Source: Parvibaculum sp049671045
GTDB lineage: Bacteria; Pseudomonadota; Alphaproteobacteria; Parvibaculales; Parvibaculaceae
Reading direction: 5' to 3'
Length of the DNA stretch: 42,864 nucleotides
NCBI RefSeq assembly: GCF_049671045.1
Contig: NZ_JBATUH010000102.1
Location: forward strand, 1 to 42,864
Shown here: positions 33,118 through 42,115 of the stretch, one piece after another
Position numbering within the stretch: position 1 is the first letter of the stretch
Layout: the number at the start of each line of letters is the position of its first letter
Notes under the pieces: model-generated
Databases searched by the model: none
Told to the model about the DNA's origin: nothing
The model's input: only the letters and a program-made list of their open reading frames with translations
Position numbers and translations under genes: made by a program

Positions 33118-33437
33118 CGTTGCCCCGGAGCGCGCCTTCAATTCGGGCGATCATGCCCCCATTGGGGCCGAACGACAATCGCTTATGCCTCTGGATTGCA
33201 TGATGAATTCGCAGTCACTCTTCGCTGCTTGACATCAGCGGAACAAAAGCGCATTTAGCGCGAGATTGTTTTGGCGAGCGCGCTTTGCGCCGCCCCCATG
33301 GGCCATGCGCCCGGGCTGCGCCTAATCCCGAAACAGTCAGATCCCCCGATCCAAGCGCGTTGGACGCGGAAAACCCGCGTTGAAGGTCCGGCCATTCGAG
33401 CCGGCTCGTTGCGCTTGTCAGAAAGTATATTTATCGA
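33118..33437. promoter_or_regulatory. Divergent region corA-like / rhlE with leader hairpins
   Basis: A 320-base stretch without a gene. On the rhlE side two hairpins follow each other: ACGCGG/CCGCGT with loop AAAAC (33364-33380) and CCGGC/GCCGG with a seven-base loop (33388-33404). The rhlE start has only a weak GAAAG upstream at 33421-33425, about 12 bases away. Both promoters must lie here; none is pinpointed. Confidence 0.45.
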
Positions 33438-34796
33438 ATGACGTCCACTACATTTGCCGAGCTTGGCATTGCCGAGCCCATCTGCCGCGCGCTCAGCGTG
33501 GAAGGTTACGAAACCCCCACCCCGATCCAGTTCCGCGCGATCCCGTCGCTGCTCGAAGGCCGCGATCTCCTCGGCCTCGCCCAGACCGGCACCGGCAAGA
33601 CCGCTGCCTTCTCGCTGCCGATCCTGCAGAAGCTCGCCAATGAAAAGCGCAAGCGCACGCCGCGCGGCGTGCGCGCGCTCATCCTCGCCCCGACGCGCGA
33701 ACTCGCCATCCAGATCGACGAAAGCCTGCGCATCTATGGCCGGCACCTGCATCTGCGTCACACGGTCATCTTCGGTGGCGTCAGCCAGTTCCGCCAGGTG
33801 AAGGCGCTTTCGCAGGGTGTCGACATTCTCGTCGCGACGCCGGGCCGCCTTCTCGACCTGATGAACCAGCGGCATGTCCGCCTCGACGAGACGACGACGC
33901 TCGTTCTCGACGAAGCCGACCGCATGCTCGACATGGGCTTCGTGCATGACGTGAAGAAGATCATCGCCGCCATGCCGCGCGCGCGCCAGTCGCTTCTCTT
34001 CTCGGCGACCATGCCGAAGTCGATCGAGTCGCTTGCCGCCGACATCCTGCAATCTCCCGTTCGCGTGGAGGTGACGCCGGAAGTCGTGACCGTCGATCGC
34101 ATCGAGCAGCATGTGCTTTTCGTCGATCAGAAGCGCAAGCGCGAGCTTCTGGCAAAGCTCCTTGAGAACGCCGACATGTCGCGCGTCATCATCTTCACTC
34201 GCACGAAGCATTGCGCGAACCGGGTGAGCGAGCAGCTCGAAAAGGGCGGGATAGCCTCGGAAGCGATCCACGGCAACAAGTCGCAAAATGCGCGTCAGAA
34301 GGCGCTCGAGGAGTTCCGCTCGGGCCGCGCCCGGGTGCTCGTCGCAACCGACATCGCCGCGCGCGGCATCGACGTCGATGGCATCACGCATGTCGTCAAT
34401 TATGAACTGCCGAACGAGCCGGAAAGCTACGTCCACCGCATCGGCCGCACGGCACGCGCCGGCGCGAGCGGCATTGCGCTCTCCTTCTGCGACGCCTCGG
34501 AGCGGTCGCATCTGAAGGCGATCGAGCGCCTGACGCGCCGTTCGCTTGCCGTGGTCGATACGCGCCCGCTGATCGGCGAGACCGCTCCGCATACGCCGCA
34601 GGCCGGCGAAGGCGGAAGCCCGCGGCCGGAGCGGCCCCACGGCCAGCCGAAGAGGCACCGGGGCGGCAAGCCGAAGCGCCATGGCCGCCCGGCGCAGGGC
34701 GAGGCCCGCGATGGAGAGGCAAGGCGGCATGAAAGCCGCAACCGGCCCGGAAGCCGCAGCCGGAAGCGCCAGCGCAGCGCATCGGCGGCGAGCTGA
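33438..34796 (+). CDS. rhlE: DEAD-box ATP-dependent RNA helicase, RhlE type
   Basis: A 452-aa DEAD-box helicase. It shows the Q motif (YETPTPIQ), Walker A AQTGTGKT, PTRELA, DEAD in LVLDEADRML, SAT in LFSATMP, and C-terminal motifs IIFTRTKHCANR, ATDIAARGIDV and HRIGRTARAG. The C-terminal 70 residues form a basic, Arg/Gly/Pro-rich tail (RHRGGKPKRHGRPAQG) for RNA contact, as in RhlE. It unwinds short RNA duplexes in ribosome assembly and RNA decay. No strong ribosome-binding site precedes ATG 33438. A terminator follows. Confidence 0.93.
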   Translation: MTSTTFAELGIAEPICRALSVEGYETPTPIQFRAIPSLLEGRDLLGLAQTGTGKTAAFSLPILQKLANEKRKRTPRGVRALILAPTRELAIQIDESLRIYGRHLHLRHTVIFGGVSQFRQVKALSQGVDILVATPGRLLDLMNQRHVRLDETTTLVLDEADRMLDMGFVHDVKKIIAAMPRARQSLLFSATMPKSIESLAADILQSPVRVEVTPEVVTVDRIEQHVLFVDQKRKRELLAKLLENADMSRVIIFTRTKHCANRVSEQLEKGGIASEAIHGNKSQNARQKALEEFRSGRARVLVATDIAARGIDVDGITHVVNYELPNEPESYVHRIGRTARAGASGIALSFCDASERSHLKAIERLTRRSLAVVDTRPLIGETAPHTPQAGEGGSPRPERPHGQPKRHRGGKPKRHGRPAQGEARDGEARRHESRNRPGSRSRKRQRSASAAS

Positions 34797-34812
34797 AATC
34801 GCAAGTGACAAG

Positions 34813-34844
34813 ACGGCCGGGCAGAACACCCGGCCGTTTTCTTT
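34813..34844 (+). terminator. Rho-independent terminator after rhlE
   Basis: ACGGCCGGG (34813-34821) pairs perfectly with CCCGGCCGT (34829-34837), loop CAGAACA, followed by TTTCTTT. It lies 16 bases after the rhlE stop and before the convergent gene. Confidence 0.9.
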
Positions 34845-34850
34845 CGTGGC

Positions 34851-35798
34851 CTAGTGAAGCGCCGGCTGCGCTGCCCGCCCCTTGCCCAGTATGGGATCGA
34901 CGCCAAGTACGCGCTGCACATCGGCCTCGAGCGCCGCACGGCCAAGCCCTCGCACACGGACGAAGCTTTCCTCAAGGCGCGTTCTGTCGGCGACCTTCGT
35001 GAACCAGAGCAAGCTCGACGGATCGCTCATGCGCGGGTCAAGGGCCGCAAGCCGGGCGAGTACTTCCACATAGGGTTCGGCCCCGCCGGACACCTCGCCC
35101 CCCAGCACGAATTCGCGGGCGGGCTCGAATCCCTTTTCGATATTCATCGGGAACATGAACGCATTCGCGCTGTCGAGCCGGATCACGCCGCGCCTGGAAA
35201 ATGTGATGACAGGAAAATAGGGCGCGAGGTTCGGGAAGTGGCGATTGGGAATCATGTGGCTCTCCCAATAGCCCCGCCCCACTTTCTGGAACTCGAAAAA
35301 ATTCTCCACGCTGCGGAAATTCGCCTCCGCCATCGGGAGAAGCTCGATCTTGTCCTTCTTCGGATTGACCGTGTCGTTCGCCACATCGAGATAGTAGTTG
35401 CCGACCTGAATGGCATTCTGAAAATAGGTGTCCCGAAGCGTGCCCCATACGCGCTTGACGACGCCCCCGGCGCGGGCGAATTCCTGGATCGCCCCGAGCC
35501 CCGTCATATGAGCGGGCGCGGGCGCGCGCCCCATGAGGTGCAGCATCCGCCGCGTGATCTCGAGGCAGTAGCTCACCGGATAGGCCGCCCGCGGGCCTAT
35601 GCCCTCATCGTCCGGCTTTGCGGCCGCGATCCGCCCAAGCATGAACCGATCTGTTTCCGCACGGAGCGCCAGCATGTCGCGCAGAATCGCATCTCCGTTG
35701 GGCGCGATCAGCCGCTCGACCAGAGCCTGCCCGGCCTCATCGACCGGGGAAATCAGCTCGGCCCTGTAGCCCGCCATCAACTCGTCGAGAGTACGCAT
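34851..35798 (-). CDS. Conserved-looking hypothetical protein, 315 aa
   Basis: A 315-aa cytoplasmic-looking protein with no signal peptide, membrane helix or enzyme motif that I recognise. It has many conserved-looking aromatic/charged segments (AAYPVSYCLEITRRMLHLMGR, GYWESHMIPNRHFPNLAPYF, FEFQKVGRG). The ATG at 35798 is the only good start. It converges on rhlE across the terminator and is 71 bases from the GreB stop on the same strand. I do not assign a function. Confidence 0.8.
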   Translation of the reverse strand: MRTLDELMAGYRAELISPVDEAGQALVERLIAPNGDAILRDMLALRAETDRFMLGRIAAAKPDDEGIGPRAAYPVSYCLEITRRMLHLMGRAPAPAHMTGLGAIQEFARAGGVVKRVWGTLRDTYFQNAIQVGNYYLDVANDTVNPKKDKIELLPMAEANFRSVENFFEFQKVGRGYWESHMIPNRHFPNLAPYFPVITFSRRGVIRLDSANAFMFPMNIEKGFEPAREFVLGGEVSGGAEPYVEVLARLAALDPRMSDPSSLLWFTKVADRTRLEESFVRVRGLGRAALEADVQRVLGVDPILGKGRAAQPALH

Positions 35799-35869
35799 CC
35801 CCTGTGCCCTTCGCTTCCCGAATCTTCCGTGCCCGCGAAAGCGAAGCTAGCATGGCGGCGCGACGCAAA

Positions 35870-36427
35870 TCACCGGCCGCCATAGCTGATCTTCACCACT
35901 TCGATCGCTTCCGGCCCGGCGGGTGTGCGAAGCTCGACCGTGTCGCCTTCCTCCGCCTTGAGCAGCGCCCGGGCGATGGGCGAAATCCAGCTCACCTCGC
36001 CCTCCTCGAGCCGCGCCTCATCGACGCCGACAATGCGGACCGTCCGCTCGTCGCCCGCCGCCGTGGCATAGGTGACGGTCGCACCGAAATAGACACGCTC
36101 CCGGTTCTTTTGCAGCGCCGGATCGACAACCTCGGCAATCTCGATCCGCTTGGCGAGAAAGCGCATCCGCCGGTCGATCTCGCGAAGCCGCTTCTTTCCG
36201 TAGATGTAGTCGCCATTCTCCGAGCGATCGCCGTTCCCCGCCGCCCAGGCGACCACCTCCACCACCTTGGGCCGCTCGACGCGCTGCAGGTGCCGCAGCT
36301 CCGCGTGGAGCCGTTCGAGCCCTTCGGGCGTGATGTAATTCTTGAAGCCGGCCGGCAGCGTATCTGCTGCATCATGGCCGTCATCGTCTTCATCAGTCTC
36401 TTTTGTGAAGGCCTTGCTCATACTCAT
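35870..36427 (-). CDS. greB: Transcript cleavage factor GreB
   Basis: A 185-aa Gre-family protein. The N-terminal coiled-coil begins YITPEGLERLHAELRHLQRVERPKV and carries GDRSENGDYIYGKKRLREID, the acidic-tip D/E-rich loop that stimulates RNA polymerase cleavage. The C-terminal FKBP-like domain follows (VYFGATVTYATAAGDERTV, ISPIARALLKAEEGD). The GDYIYGKKR pattern is GreB rather than GreA. It is slightly longer than E. coli GreB because of an acidic N-terminal leader. Tandem starts 36427/36421 lack a strong ribosome-binding site. Confidence 0.92.
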   Translation of the reverse strand: MSMSKAFTKETDEDDDGHDAADTLPAGFKNYITPEGLERLHAELRHLQRVERPKVVEVVAWAAGNGDRSENGDYIYGKKRLREIDRRMRFLAKRIEIAEVVDPALQKNRERVYFGATVTYATAAGDERTVRIVGVDEARLEEGEVSWISPIARALLKAEEGDTVELRTPAGPEAIEVVKISYGGR

Positions 36428-36767
36428 CTCATTTGCGCGGCTGGCTTCCAGCGCCCCGCCAGTCAGTGAACACCATAGCCGTTTTGTGGCTGGATTGATG
36501 CAGTGGCCCTTTCCGGAAAGGTAAACCGGTGAGAAAGCATCTCCTCGCACTGGCCGTATTGCCCATCTCGTCCGGCGCGGGCCATGCCGCCAAACCCGCG
36601 CATGAGCTGCACCGCGAAACTCATCCAGCCGCGCTGGGAAGAAAGACGTTTTTGACCTGAGGCGACAAGCGGTCGCCAATCGGAGTACTCACCCTCAATT
36701 ATCGACTCCTCACGTCCATGCGATCAGTATGATGACGGTAAAGAGCGGACGGTCCGGAAAGATCTCG
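36428..36767. other. Gap between greB and secreted-protein genes
   Basis: A 340-base region between the divergent greB and secreted-protein genes. It holds one small open frame (36529-36660) described separately, and must carry promoters for both directions. No direct repeat of the tRNA-Lys 3' end was found here when I scanned by eye. Confidence 0.5.
36529..36660 (+). CDS. Possible small secreted peptide, 43 aa
   Basis: A GTG at 36529 follows GGAAAGG (36515-36521) by seven bases and opens 43 codons to TGA. The peptide starts VRKHLLALAVLPISSGAGHA, which looks like a signal peptide, then a short charged tail. It could be a genuine small secreted peptide or a broken remnant of a longer gene. 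It lies in the low-GC patch before the DUF1036 gene. Confidence 0.35.
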   Translation: MRKHLLALAVLPISSGAGHAAKPAHELHRETHPAALGRKTFLT

Positions 36768-37754
36768 ATGATCGCATCCAGGTTCAGGCTCAAGAGGGGT
36801 CTCGCCCTGCTGCTTGCGGGGGTTCTTTCCGCTTTTTTGATCGAGCCTGCGGAAGCCTGGGATTCCACAACGGATTCGCTTCTGGTCTGCAACACGAACA
36901 AAACTCATGACGTTGTAGTTGCCGTTGCAACGCAAGCCATTCCCTGGGGCATCGCGGCACTCATGGCGACCGGATGGCGCCGTCAGGGCTGGTGGAAAAT
37001 TCCAGCCAGCAAGTGCGAATACACCGTGCCTCTGCAGGACGTGAAGTATTACGAAATCTGGCTCCATGTCGAGGTGACTGGCGGCGACCAGATAGAGTGG
37101 CCCACAAGAAAAGAGAAATTCTGCGTGCACCCTGAAAATGCTTTCGAGGCATATGTATGGTCGAAGGAGGAACTGCAGAAATGCGGCAATGGTGAGCGCC
37201 TCGAAACATTCTCGTACATGACGGACATCGACAATCTGGAAGACCAGTTTTCGATCTACGGAATGTCCAACATCACTGTCGATCTGGATTTCACTTACCA
37301 GAAATCCACGCATTCCCCTGCGCAGCCAGAAACAGCTCAGAAAAATGGAGAGCCTTCGCCGCGCTATCCTGGCATTGGAAAACTGGTGGAGACAAAAACC
37401 TGGCCATCAAAAACTGTTTCCATGACGCTGAAGCTCTGGAAACTGGCTTCGCCGGCTGAAGATGACGCCATCATCGAGCGATATGCATCAAGGCTTGACC
37501 AACCATCCGACTACGAAATCCTCACATGCACATATGACAGGGAAGTCGTGAACGGACAGCTCCATCGAACAGTGCTTAGTTTCTGGCACAATAGTGTGCA
37601 CCCGGACTATCTGGAGCTGATACGCCAACTTTCCACGAGAGAAAGCCTGGCACGCATCTACGGCGTGCGAGCTGTCAGTGTCTGCCCTGCATCGCTGGAT
37701 GAAGCAACTGAACTGATAGCACAGAATGCAAAGGAAGCCGCCAATTTGAGGTGA
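36768..37754 (+). CDS. Secreted DUF1036-domain protein
   Basis: A 328-aa protein with a signal peptide ending in AEA (about residue 30). The first mature 110 residues (LLVCNTNKTHDVVVAVATQA, then GWRRQGWWKIPASKCEY) match the DUF1036 pattern of Cys-containing secreted proteins of unknown function. The rest has no domain I recognise. ATG 36768 is chosen because GGAAAGA lies just upstream; an ATG at 36729 has no site. Base composition here is visibly lower in GC than neighbours (50-57% on hand-counted lines), and Asn/Lys-rich codons are more frequent. It overlaps or abuts the next secreted gene, suggesting a functional pair. Confidence 0.82.
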   Translation: MIASRFRLKRGLALLLAGVLSAFLIEPAEAWDSTTDSLLVCNTNKTHDVVVAVATQAIPWGIAALMATGWRRQGWWKIPASKCEYTVPLQDVKYYEIWLHVEVTGGDQIEWPTRKEKFCVHPENAFEAYVWSKEELQKCGNGERLETFSYMTDIDNLEDQFSIYGMSNITVDLDFTYQKSTHSPAQPETAQKNGEPSPRYPGIGKLVETKTWPSKTVSMTLKLWKLASPAEDDAIIERYASRLDQPSDYEILTCTYDREVVNGQLHRTVLSFWHNSVHPDYLELIRQLSTRESLARIYGVRAVSVCPASLDEATELIAQNAKEAANLR

Positions 37755-37759
37755 ATATA

Positions 37760-38749
37760 TTGAAACGTCCTCTGGATACTGCAAGACATGTGGCAATGGC
37801 CGCAATCGCCGTGACGATGATCGGTTTTACGCCGCCTGTCATGGCGCAATCCAACGGCGCGGCTCCGATGAGCTATTACCTCATCATGTTGAATGCGCTT
37901 CGCACCAACCCAAATCTGCTCAGCGATAAAATCTGGAACAAGCTTGCAGAGGAGCAGATACGCGCCGCGCAGTCGCACTATTTTTCCCACGCGCCATCTC
38001 GCGGCATGGAGCCGATTTTCTCCGCCGCACAAGTCAAGGATCGCAATCCCGGCATGGCGAGCGCGGAGCTTGCGCCTGTCTTGAAGGCCGATATCGCCAC
38101 CCGCATCAAGGCGGCACCGGACACGCTGATCGCGAAATCCACGCTCCTTGAGCTGCGCTATGACGATAACACCGGAAAACTGATCTCGAAGTGCTGCTAT
38201 AGCCGCCCTCGTGTGCGACCCGGCCTGTTCGATCTGTTGATGCCCGCGCTCGATCTCGTTTATGGCGTGCCGTCAAATACGCCCGCCGCCTATCAGCCAT
38301 CGCCCGGCCTGCCTCAAAAAGCCCGGAGCATGGCCGTCTACAAGATCAAGGAAAATCTGGCTGCGGATGATGCCGGAACGGTGCCGGCTCTTGCAGGCCT
38401 CATTGGGAGCGGCGCTCGCTTCGGGTTCCGGCCCGATGAAATGAATCTCGCGCTCGACCGCTGGGTGGAGATTGACGGCATTACTCTCGCTCGTAGCGCG
38501 GCGGAAAAACTATTGAACGAGGTTGAGCATCGCAAAGGCAATGTTGAAACGCGCGTCGCCTTTACCGTCACCGGGGCGGAAAATGGCCCTCACCGCGCCG
38601 TGCTTTACGGAAAGCTCGTGTCCGTCTCAATCCTCGGCCCGGATGGTGCAACGATTGCCAGCTTCCCCGCCGAGGCATTTCCCGCGGTCACCGCAGACGC
38701 TCCCGCAATGGCGCCGATAAAGAACGAGGCGGCAACGATCGCGCCCTAA
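37760..38749 (+). CDS. Secreted protein of unknown function, 329 aa
   Basis: A secreted protein with a signal peptide (MAAIAVTMIGFTPPVMA then Q). The mature part begins with YYLIMLNALRTNPNLLSDKIW and ends in an Ala/Pro-rich tail; paired Cys (KCCYSR) sit mid-chain. No known domain is recognised. TTG 37760 is preferred because GAGGTGA (37748-37754) is ideally spaced; GTG 37751 overlapping the previous stop as GTGA is the alternative. It follows the DUF1036 protein directly and is the last gene before the tRNA-Lys. Likely acts in the periplasm or outside with its partner (inference). Confidence 0.8.
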   Translation: MKRPLDTARHVAMAAIAVTMIGFTPPVMAQSNGAAPMSYYLIMLNALRTNPNLLSDKIWNKLAEEQIRAAQSHYFSHAPSRGMEPIFSAAQVKDRNPGMASAELAPVLKADIATRIKAAPDTLIAKSTLLELRYDDNTGKLISKCCYSRPRVRPGLFDLLMPALDLVYGVPSNTPAAYQPSPGLPQKARSMAVYKIKENLAADDAGTVPALAGLIGSGARFGFRPDEMNLALDRWVEIDGITLARSAAEKLLNEVEHRKGNVETRVAFTVTGAENGPHRAVLYGKLVSVSILGPDGATIASFPAEAFPAVTADAPAMAPIKNEAATIAP

Positions 38750-38817
38750 ACCTCGCTACCCTCGGTGCTGCAATCTGGCATTTAAACGGGGCGGCTGCCC
38801 GGCCGCGGCGGAAAGTT

Positions 38818-38893
<76 letters not shown>

Positions 38894-39064
38894 GACCGGT
38901 GCCTGCCCCCCCGAATCTCGCGGGAACAGTCATGGTGTCGGATCCTTGGGACCACCAAATCCCTTGCAGGAGGCTGCCTATAGCAAAGCTGACGGAGCCT
39001 GTCCAGCACACTTGGAAAAAACCTCCCTATGTCCTTTTGCCCCTGTTCCGGACCATTTGCCGGA
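38894..39064. other. Gap between tRNA-Lys and rodA
   Basis: With the tRNA and the bases before it, this makes a 315-base stretch with no protein gene. It is the downstream side of the rod-shape operon and the upstream side of the tRNA gene. No coding frame or clear terminator was recognised. Confidence 0.5.
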
Positions 39065-40216
39065 TCACCAGAAGGCGCTCGGGCTTCGGGAGATTTCGAG
39101 ATTTCTGTGGACGTAAACGCTCATCAGCAGGCCGAAGGCGAACATGATCGACAGCATCGCCGTACCGCCATAGGAGACGAGCGGCAGCGGCACACCCACC
39201 ACCGGCAGAAGCCCCATCACCATGGCCGCGTTGATGAACACATAGAAGAAGAAGCTCACCGCCACGCCCATCGCCAATAGCCGGCCGAACTGGTTACGGC
39301 TCTGCAACGCCACGCTGAAGGCGAAGGCGAGCGCGATGCAGTAGAAGGCGAGCAGCGTGATCCCGCCGATGAAGCCGAGCTCCTCGCCAAGCATCGTGAA
39401 GATGAAATCGGTCTGCTTCTCGGGCAGAAAGTTCAGATGGGCCTGTGTGCCGGCCATGAAGCCCTTGCCGAAGATGCCGCCAGATCCGAGGGCGATCTTG
39501 GATTGCAGGATGTGATAGCCGGCGCCCAGCGGATCGCGCTCGGGATCGAGAAAGGTGAAGACGCGGTCCCTCTGGTAATCGTGCAGGCGATCCCAGACGA
39601 TGGGAATGGCCGCCAGCACGGCAAGCCCGCCGGCGACGAAATAGCGCCAAGCAAGCCCGGCGGCAAAGAAGATGACGACGCCCGAAACTGTGAGAAGGAT
39701 CGCCGTGCCAAGGTCCGGCTGCTTCACCACGAGAGCGACGGGCACCGCGATGAGGAGGAGCGGCACGATGAGATTCCTCAGCCGCGAAACCTCATCGAGC
39801 GCGAGCCCGTGGAAATATCGCGCAAGCGCCAGCAGAAGCGCGACCTTCATCACTTCGGACGGTTGAAGCTGGATGATGCCGAGATTGAGCCAGCGCTGCG
39901 CCCCCATGCCCTTGAAGCCAACAATGTCGACGGCCGTGACGAGCACCAGCGCCACCCCGTAAAGCGGATAGGCGACGCGCATCCACAGCCTGAGGTCGAT
40001 CATCGCCACGACGATCATGATGCCCACGCCGAGCGCGAAACGCAGCATCTGCTTCAAGGCCCAGGGCGAGAAGCTTCCATCCGCCACCGAGTAGAGCATC
40101 GCGAATCCCATTGACGCGATGACGGTGATGAGCAGCAGGAAGCCCCAGTTGAATTCGAGGAGCTTGTCGCCGAGCCGCATTTCCCGGCCGGTGAAACGGC
40201 GCAGATCGAGCATCAC
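39065..40216 (-). CDS. rodA: Rod shape-determining peptidoglycan glycosyltransferase RodA
   Basis: A 383-aa SEDS-family protein with about ten membrane helices. It contains the periplasmic-loop signature GEELGFIGGI and GKGFMAGTQAHLNFLPEKQTDF, typical of RodA, with catalytic Asp in the family loop. RodA polymerises glycan strands with PBP2 during cell elongation. It overlaps mrdA by four bases and is last of the mreC-mreD-mrdA-rodA order. Confidence 0.96.
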   Translation of the reverse strand: MMLDLRRFTGREMRLGDKLLEFNWGFLLLITVIASMGFAMLYSVADGSFSPWALKQMLRFALGVGIMIVVAMIDLRLWMRVAYPLYGVALVLVTAVDIVGFKGMGAQRWLNLGIIQLQPSEVMKVALLLALARYFHGLALDEVSRLRNLIVPLLLIAVPVALVVKQPDLGTAILLTVSGVVIFFAAGLAWRYFVAGGLAVLAAIPIVWDRLHDYQRDRVFTFLDPERDPLGAGYHILQSKIALGSGGIFGKGFMAGTQAHLNFLPEKQTDFIFTMLGEELGFIGGITLLAFYCIALAFAFSVALQSRNQFGRLLAMGVAVSFFFYVFINAAMVMGLLPVVGVPLPLVSYGGTAMLSIMFAFGLLMSVYVHRNLEISRSPSAFW

Positions 40217-42102
40217 CCCTCCTCAACCGCATTGAGCGCGCCGCGCAAGGGCGCATAGGCCTGCCGGCTGACCGGATTGCGCAACTGCACCTCGCGCATG
40301 ATGTCGCGCGCCGCGGGCGCCGCCGCACCCGAGCCCGATCCGCCATGTTCGATGACGAGCGACATCGCATAGCGGGGCTCCGCCACCGGCGCGAAGCAGA
40401 TGAAGAGCGCGTGGTCTCGCAGATGCCATGCAAGCGCCTCGTTCTTGCGCACACCGGCAAGGCGCTCGGCCATGCTGATGCGCCTCACCTGCGCCGAGCC
40501 CGTCTTGCCGGCAAGCTCCATCCCCGCTTCGGTGATACGCGCCCGGAAGGCCGTTCCGCCCGGCTCGTTGGAAACGCCATTCATTCCGCCCTGCACGATC
40601 TTCAGCCATTCCGGATCGACGTCGATCTTCGGCGCCTGCGGCACCGGCAGAAGCTCGCCGCCGATCGCGCGGGTGAGGCGCGGCTTAACCGCATAGCCAC
40701 CATTGGCGAGGCGCGCCGTCATCACGGCAAGCTGCAGCGGCGTCGTCAGCAGAAAACCCTGGCCGATGCCCGTGATGAGCGTTTCGCCCTGCTGCCAGGA
40801 AACGCCCGTCACCGCCCGCTTCCAGGCGCGGCTCGGAACGATGCCCTGCTTCTCGCCGGGGATTTCCAGATCGAAGGTCTGGCCAAGGCCGAATTCCCTC
40901 GCCATCTTCTCGATCGCATCGATGCCGATGCGGCGAGCGACATCGTAGAAATAGATGTCGCAGGAATGCTTGATCGCATCATGCATGTTCATCGAGCCAT
41001 GGCCTTCCTTCCTCCAGCAATGGAAGAAGTGATCGCCAAGCGCATATTGGCCGCTGCAATGAATGGTGCGGTTGGGGTCGATCCCGGCGCGCAACGCGGC
41101 GAGCGCCGTCACCGTCTTGAAGGTTGAACCGGGCGGATAAAGCCCCGCAAGGGCCTTGTCGGTCAGCGGCTTGTAGGGATTGTCGACCAGCGCCTTCCAC
41201 TGATCCTGGCTGAGGCCCATGTTGAAATCATTGGGATCGAAGGCAGGCGTCGAAACGAAGGAGAGGACCTCGCCGGTGTGAATGTCCATCACGACAGCGC
41301 TTGCCGACTCTTCCTTCAGCCGCTCGCAGGCGAATTCCTGAATGCCCATGTCGAGCGTCAGTACGATTTCCTCGCCGGGCTTGCCCGGGTCCTTCGAGAG
41401 TTCGCGGATCACGCGCCCATAGGCATTGACCTCGACATGGCTCGCGCCCGCCGTGCCGCGCAGCTTCGGGTCATAGGTCTTCTCGATGCCGCTCTTGCCG
41501 ATCCGGAAGCCGGGCAGCCTCATCAGCGGCTGCACTTCCTCGGCGGCGCTGAGATCTTTTTCCGAAACCGCGCCCACATAGCCGACCACATGAGCAAGAT
41601 GCGTCGTGAACGGATAATGCCGCGTCTCGCCCACATCGGGCTGGATGCCCGGAAGGTCCGGCTCGTTGATATTGATCTGCGCGAACTGCTCCCAGGTCAG
41701 CCCCTCGACCACCGTGACCGGCATGAAGCGCGGCGAGCGCGCAATATCTCGCATGATCTTCTTGCGATCATAAGGCGTGATGGAAACGATGCGGGCGAGC
41801 TTGTCGAGCGTGTCCTCGAGATCCGGCGTCTGTTCAGGGATGAGGACGGCCCGGTAGTTCTGCCGGTTGGAGGCGAGAACCGTGCCGAAGCGATCGACGA
41901 TCCGTCCCCGGAGCGGCGCGAGAAGCCGCACGTTGATGCGGTTTTCTTCCGCCATCATCCGGTATTCGTCGGATTTCAGGATCTGAAGGTAATACATGCG
42001 CCCGGCGAGGAGGGCGAAAGCCGCCGCCTGCCCCGCGCCCAGGATCGCGGCCCGGCGCGTGAAGGTCTTGTAGCGCGAGTTGTCCCTGCTGTCGAACTTC
42101 AT
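40213..42102 (-). CDS. mrdA: Penicillin-binding protein 2 (peptidoglycan transpeptidase)
   Basis: A 629-aa class B PBP. A short cytoplasmic head and one membrane anchor (about 17-37) precede the pedestal domain and the transpeptidase domain. Catalytic Ser326 and Lys329 lie in PPGSTFK (SxxK), the second motif is SCD, as the SxD of PBP2, and the third is KTG in ELAGKTGSAQ. It cross-links peptidoglycan for lateral wall growth with RodA, MreC and MreD. The ATG at 42102 is 13 bases after mreD. Confidence 0.96.
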   Translation of the reverse strand: MKFDSRDNSRYKTFTRRAAILGAGQAAAFALLAGRMYYLQILKSDEYRMMAEENRINVRLLAPLRGRIVDRFGTVLASNRQNYRAVLIPEQTPDLEDTLDKLARIVSITPYDRKKIMRDIARSPRFMPVTVVEGLTWEQFAQININEPDLPGIQPDVGETRHYPFTTHLAHVVGYVGAVSEKDLSAAEEVQPLMRLPGFRIGKSGIEKTYDPKLRGTAGASHVEVNAYGRVIRELSKDPGKPGEEIVLTLDMGIQEFACERLKEESASAVVMDIHTGEVLSFVSTPAFDPNDFNMGLSQDQWKALVDNPYKPLTDKALAGLYPPGSTFKTVTALAALRAGIDPNRTIHCSGQYALGDHFFHCWRKEGHGSMNMHDAIKHSCDIYFYDVARRIGIDAIEKMAREFGLGQTFDLEIPGEKQGIVPSRAWKRAVTGVSWQQGETLITGIGQGFLLTTPLQLAVMTARLANGGYAVKPRLTRAIGGELLPVPQAPKIDVDPEWLKIVQGGMNGVSNEPGGTAFRARITEAGMELAGKTGSAQVRRISMAERLAGVRKNEALAWHLRDHALFICFAPVAEPRYAMSLVIEHGGSGSGAAAPAARDIMREVQLRNPVSRQAYAPLRGALNAVEEG

Positions 42103-42115
42103 CGCCGCGCTCCCC

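Noticed and set aside
33426..33437. TATATT before rhlE as a -10 box giving a leaderless transcript
   Set aside because: No -35 element at suitable spacing was found, so a leaderless start is not supported.
33255..34829. A 524-codon minus-strand frame opposite rhlE
   Set aside because: RhlE has every DEAD-box motif on the plus strand; the minus frame is an antisense artefact.
36428..36767. A possible second copy of the tRNA-Lys 3' end marking an integrated element
   Set aside because: Scanning by eye for the tRNA T-arm and acceptor sequence gave no match, and no integrase is present.
38785..38806. GCGGC/GCCGC hairpin downstream of tRNA-Lys as a terminator
   Set aside because: Only five base pairs and three T residues on the transcribed side; too weak to call.
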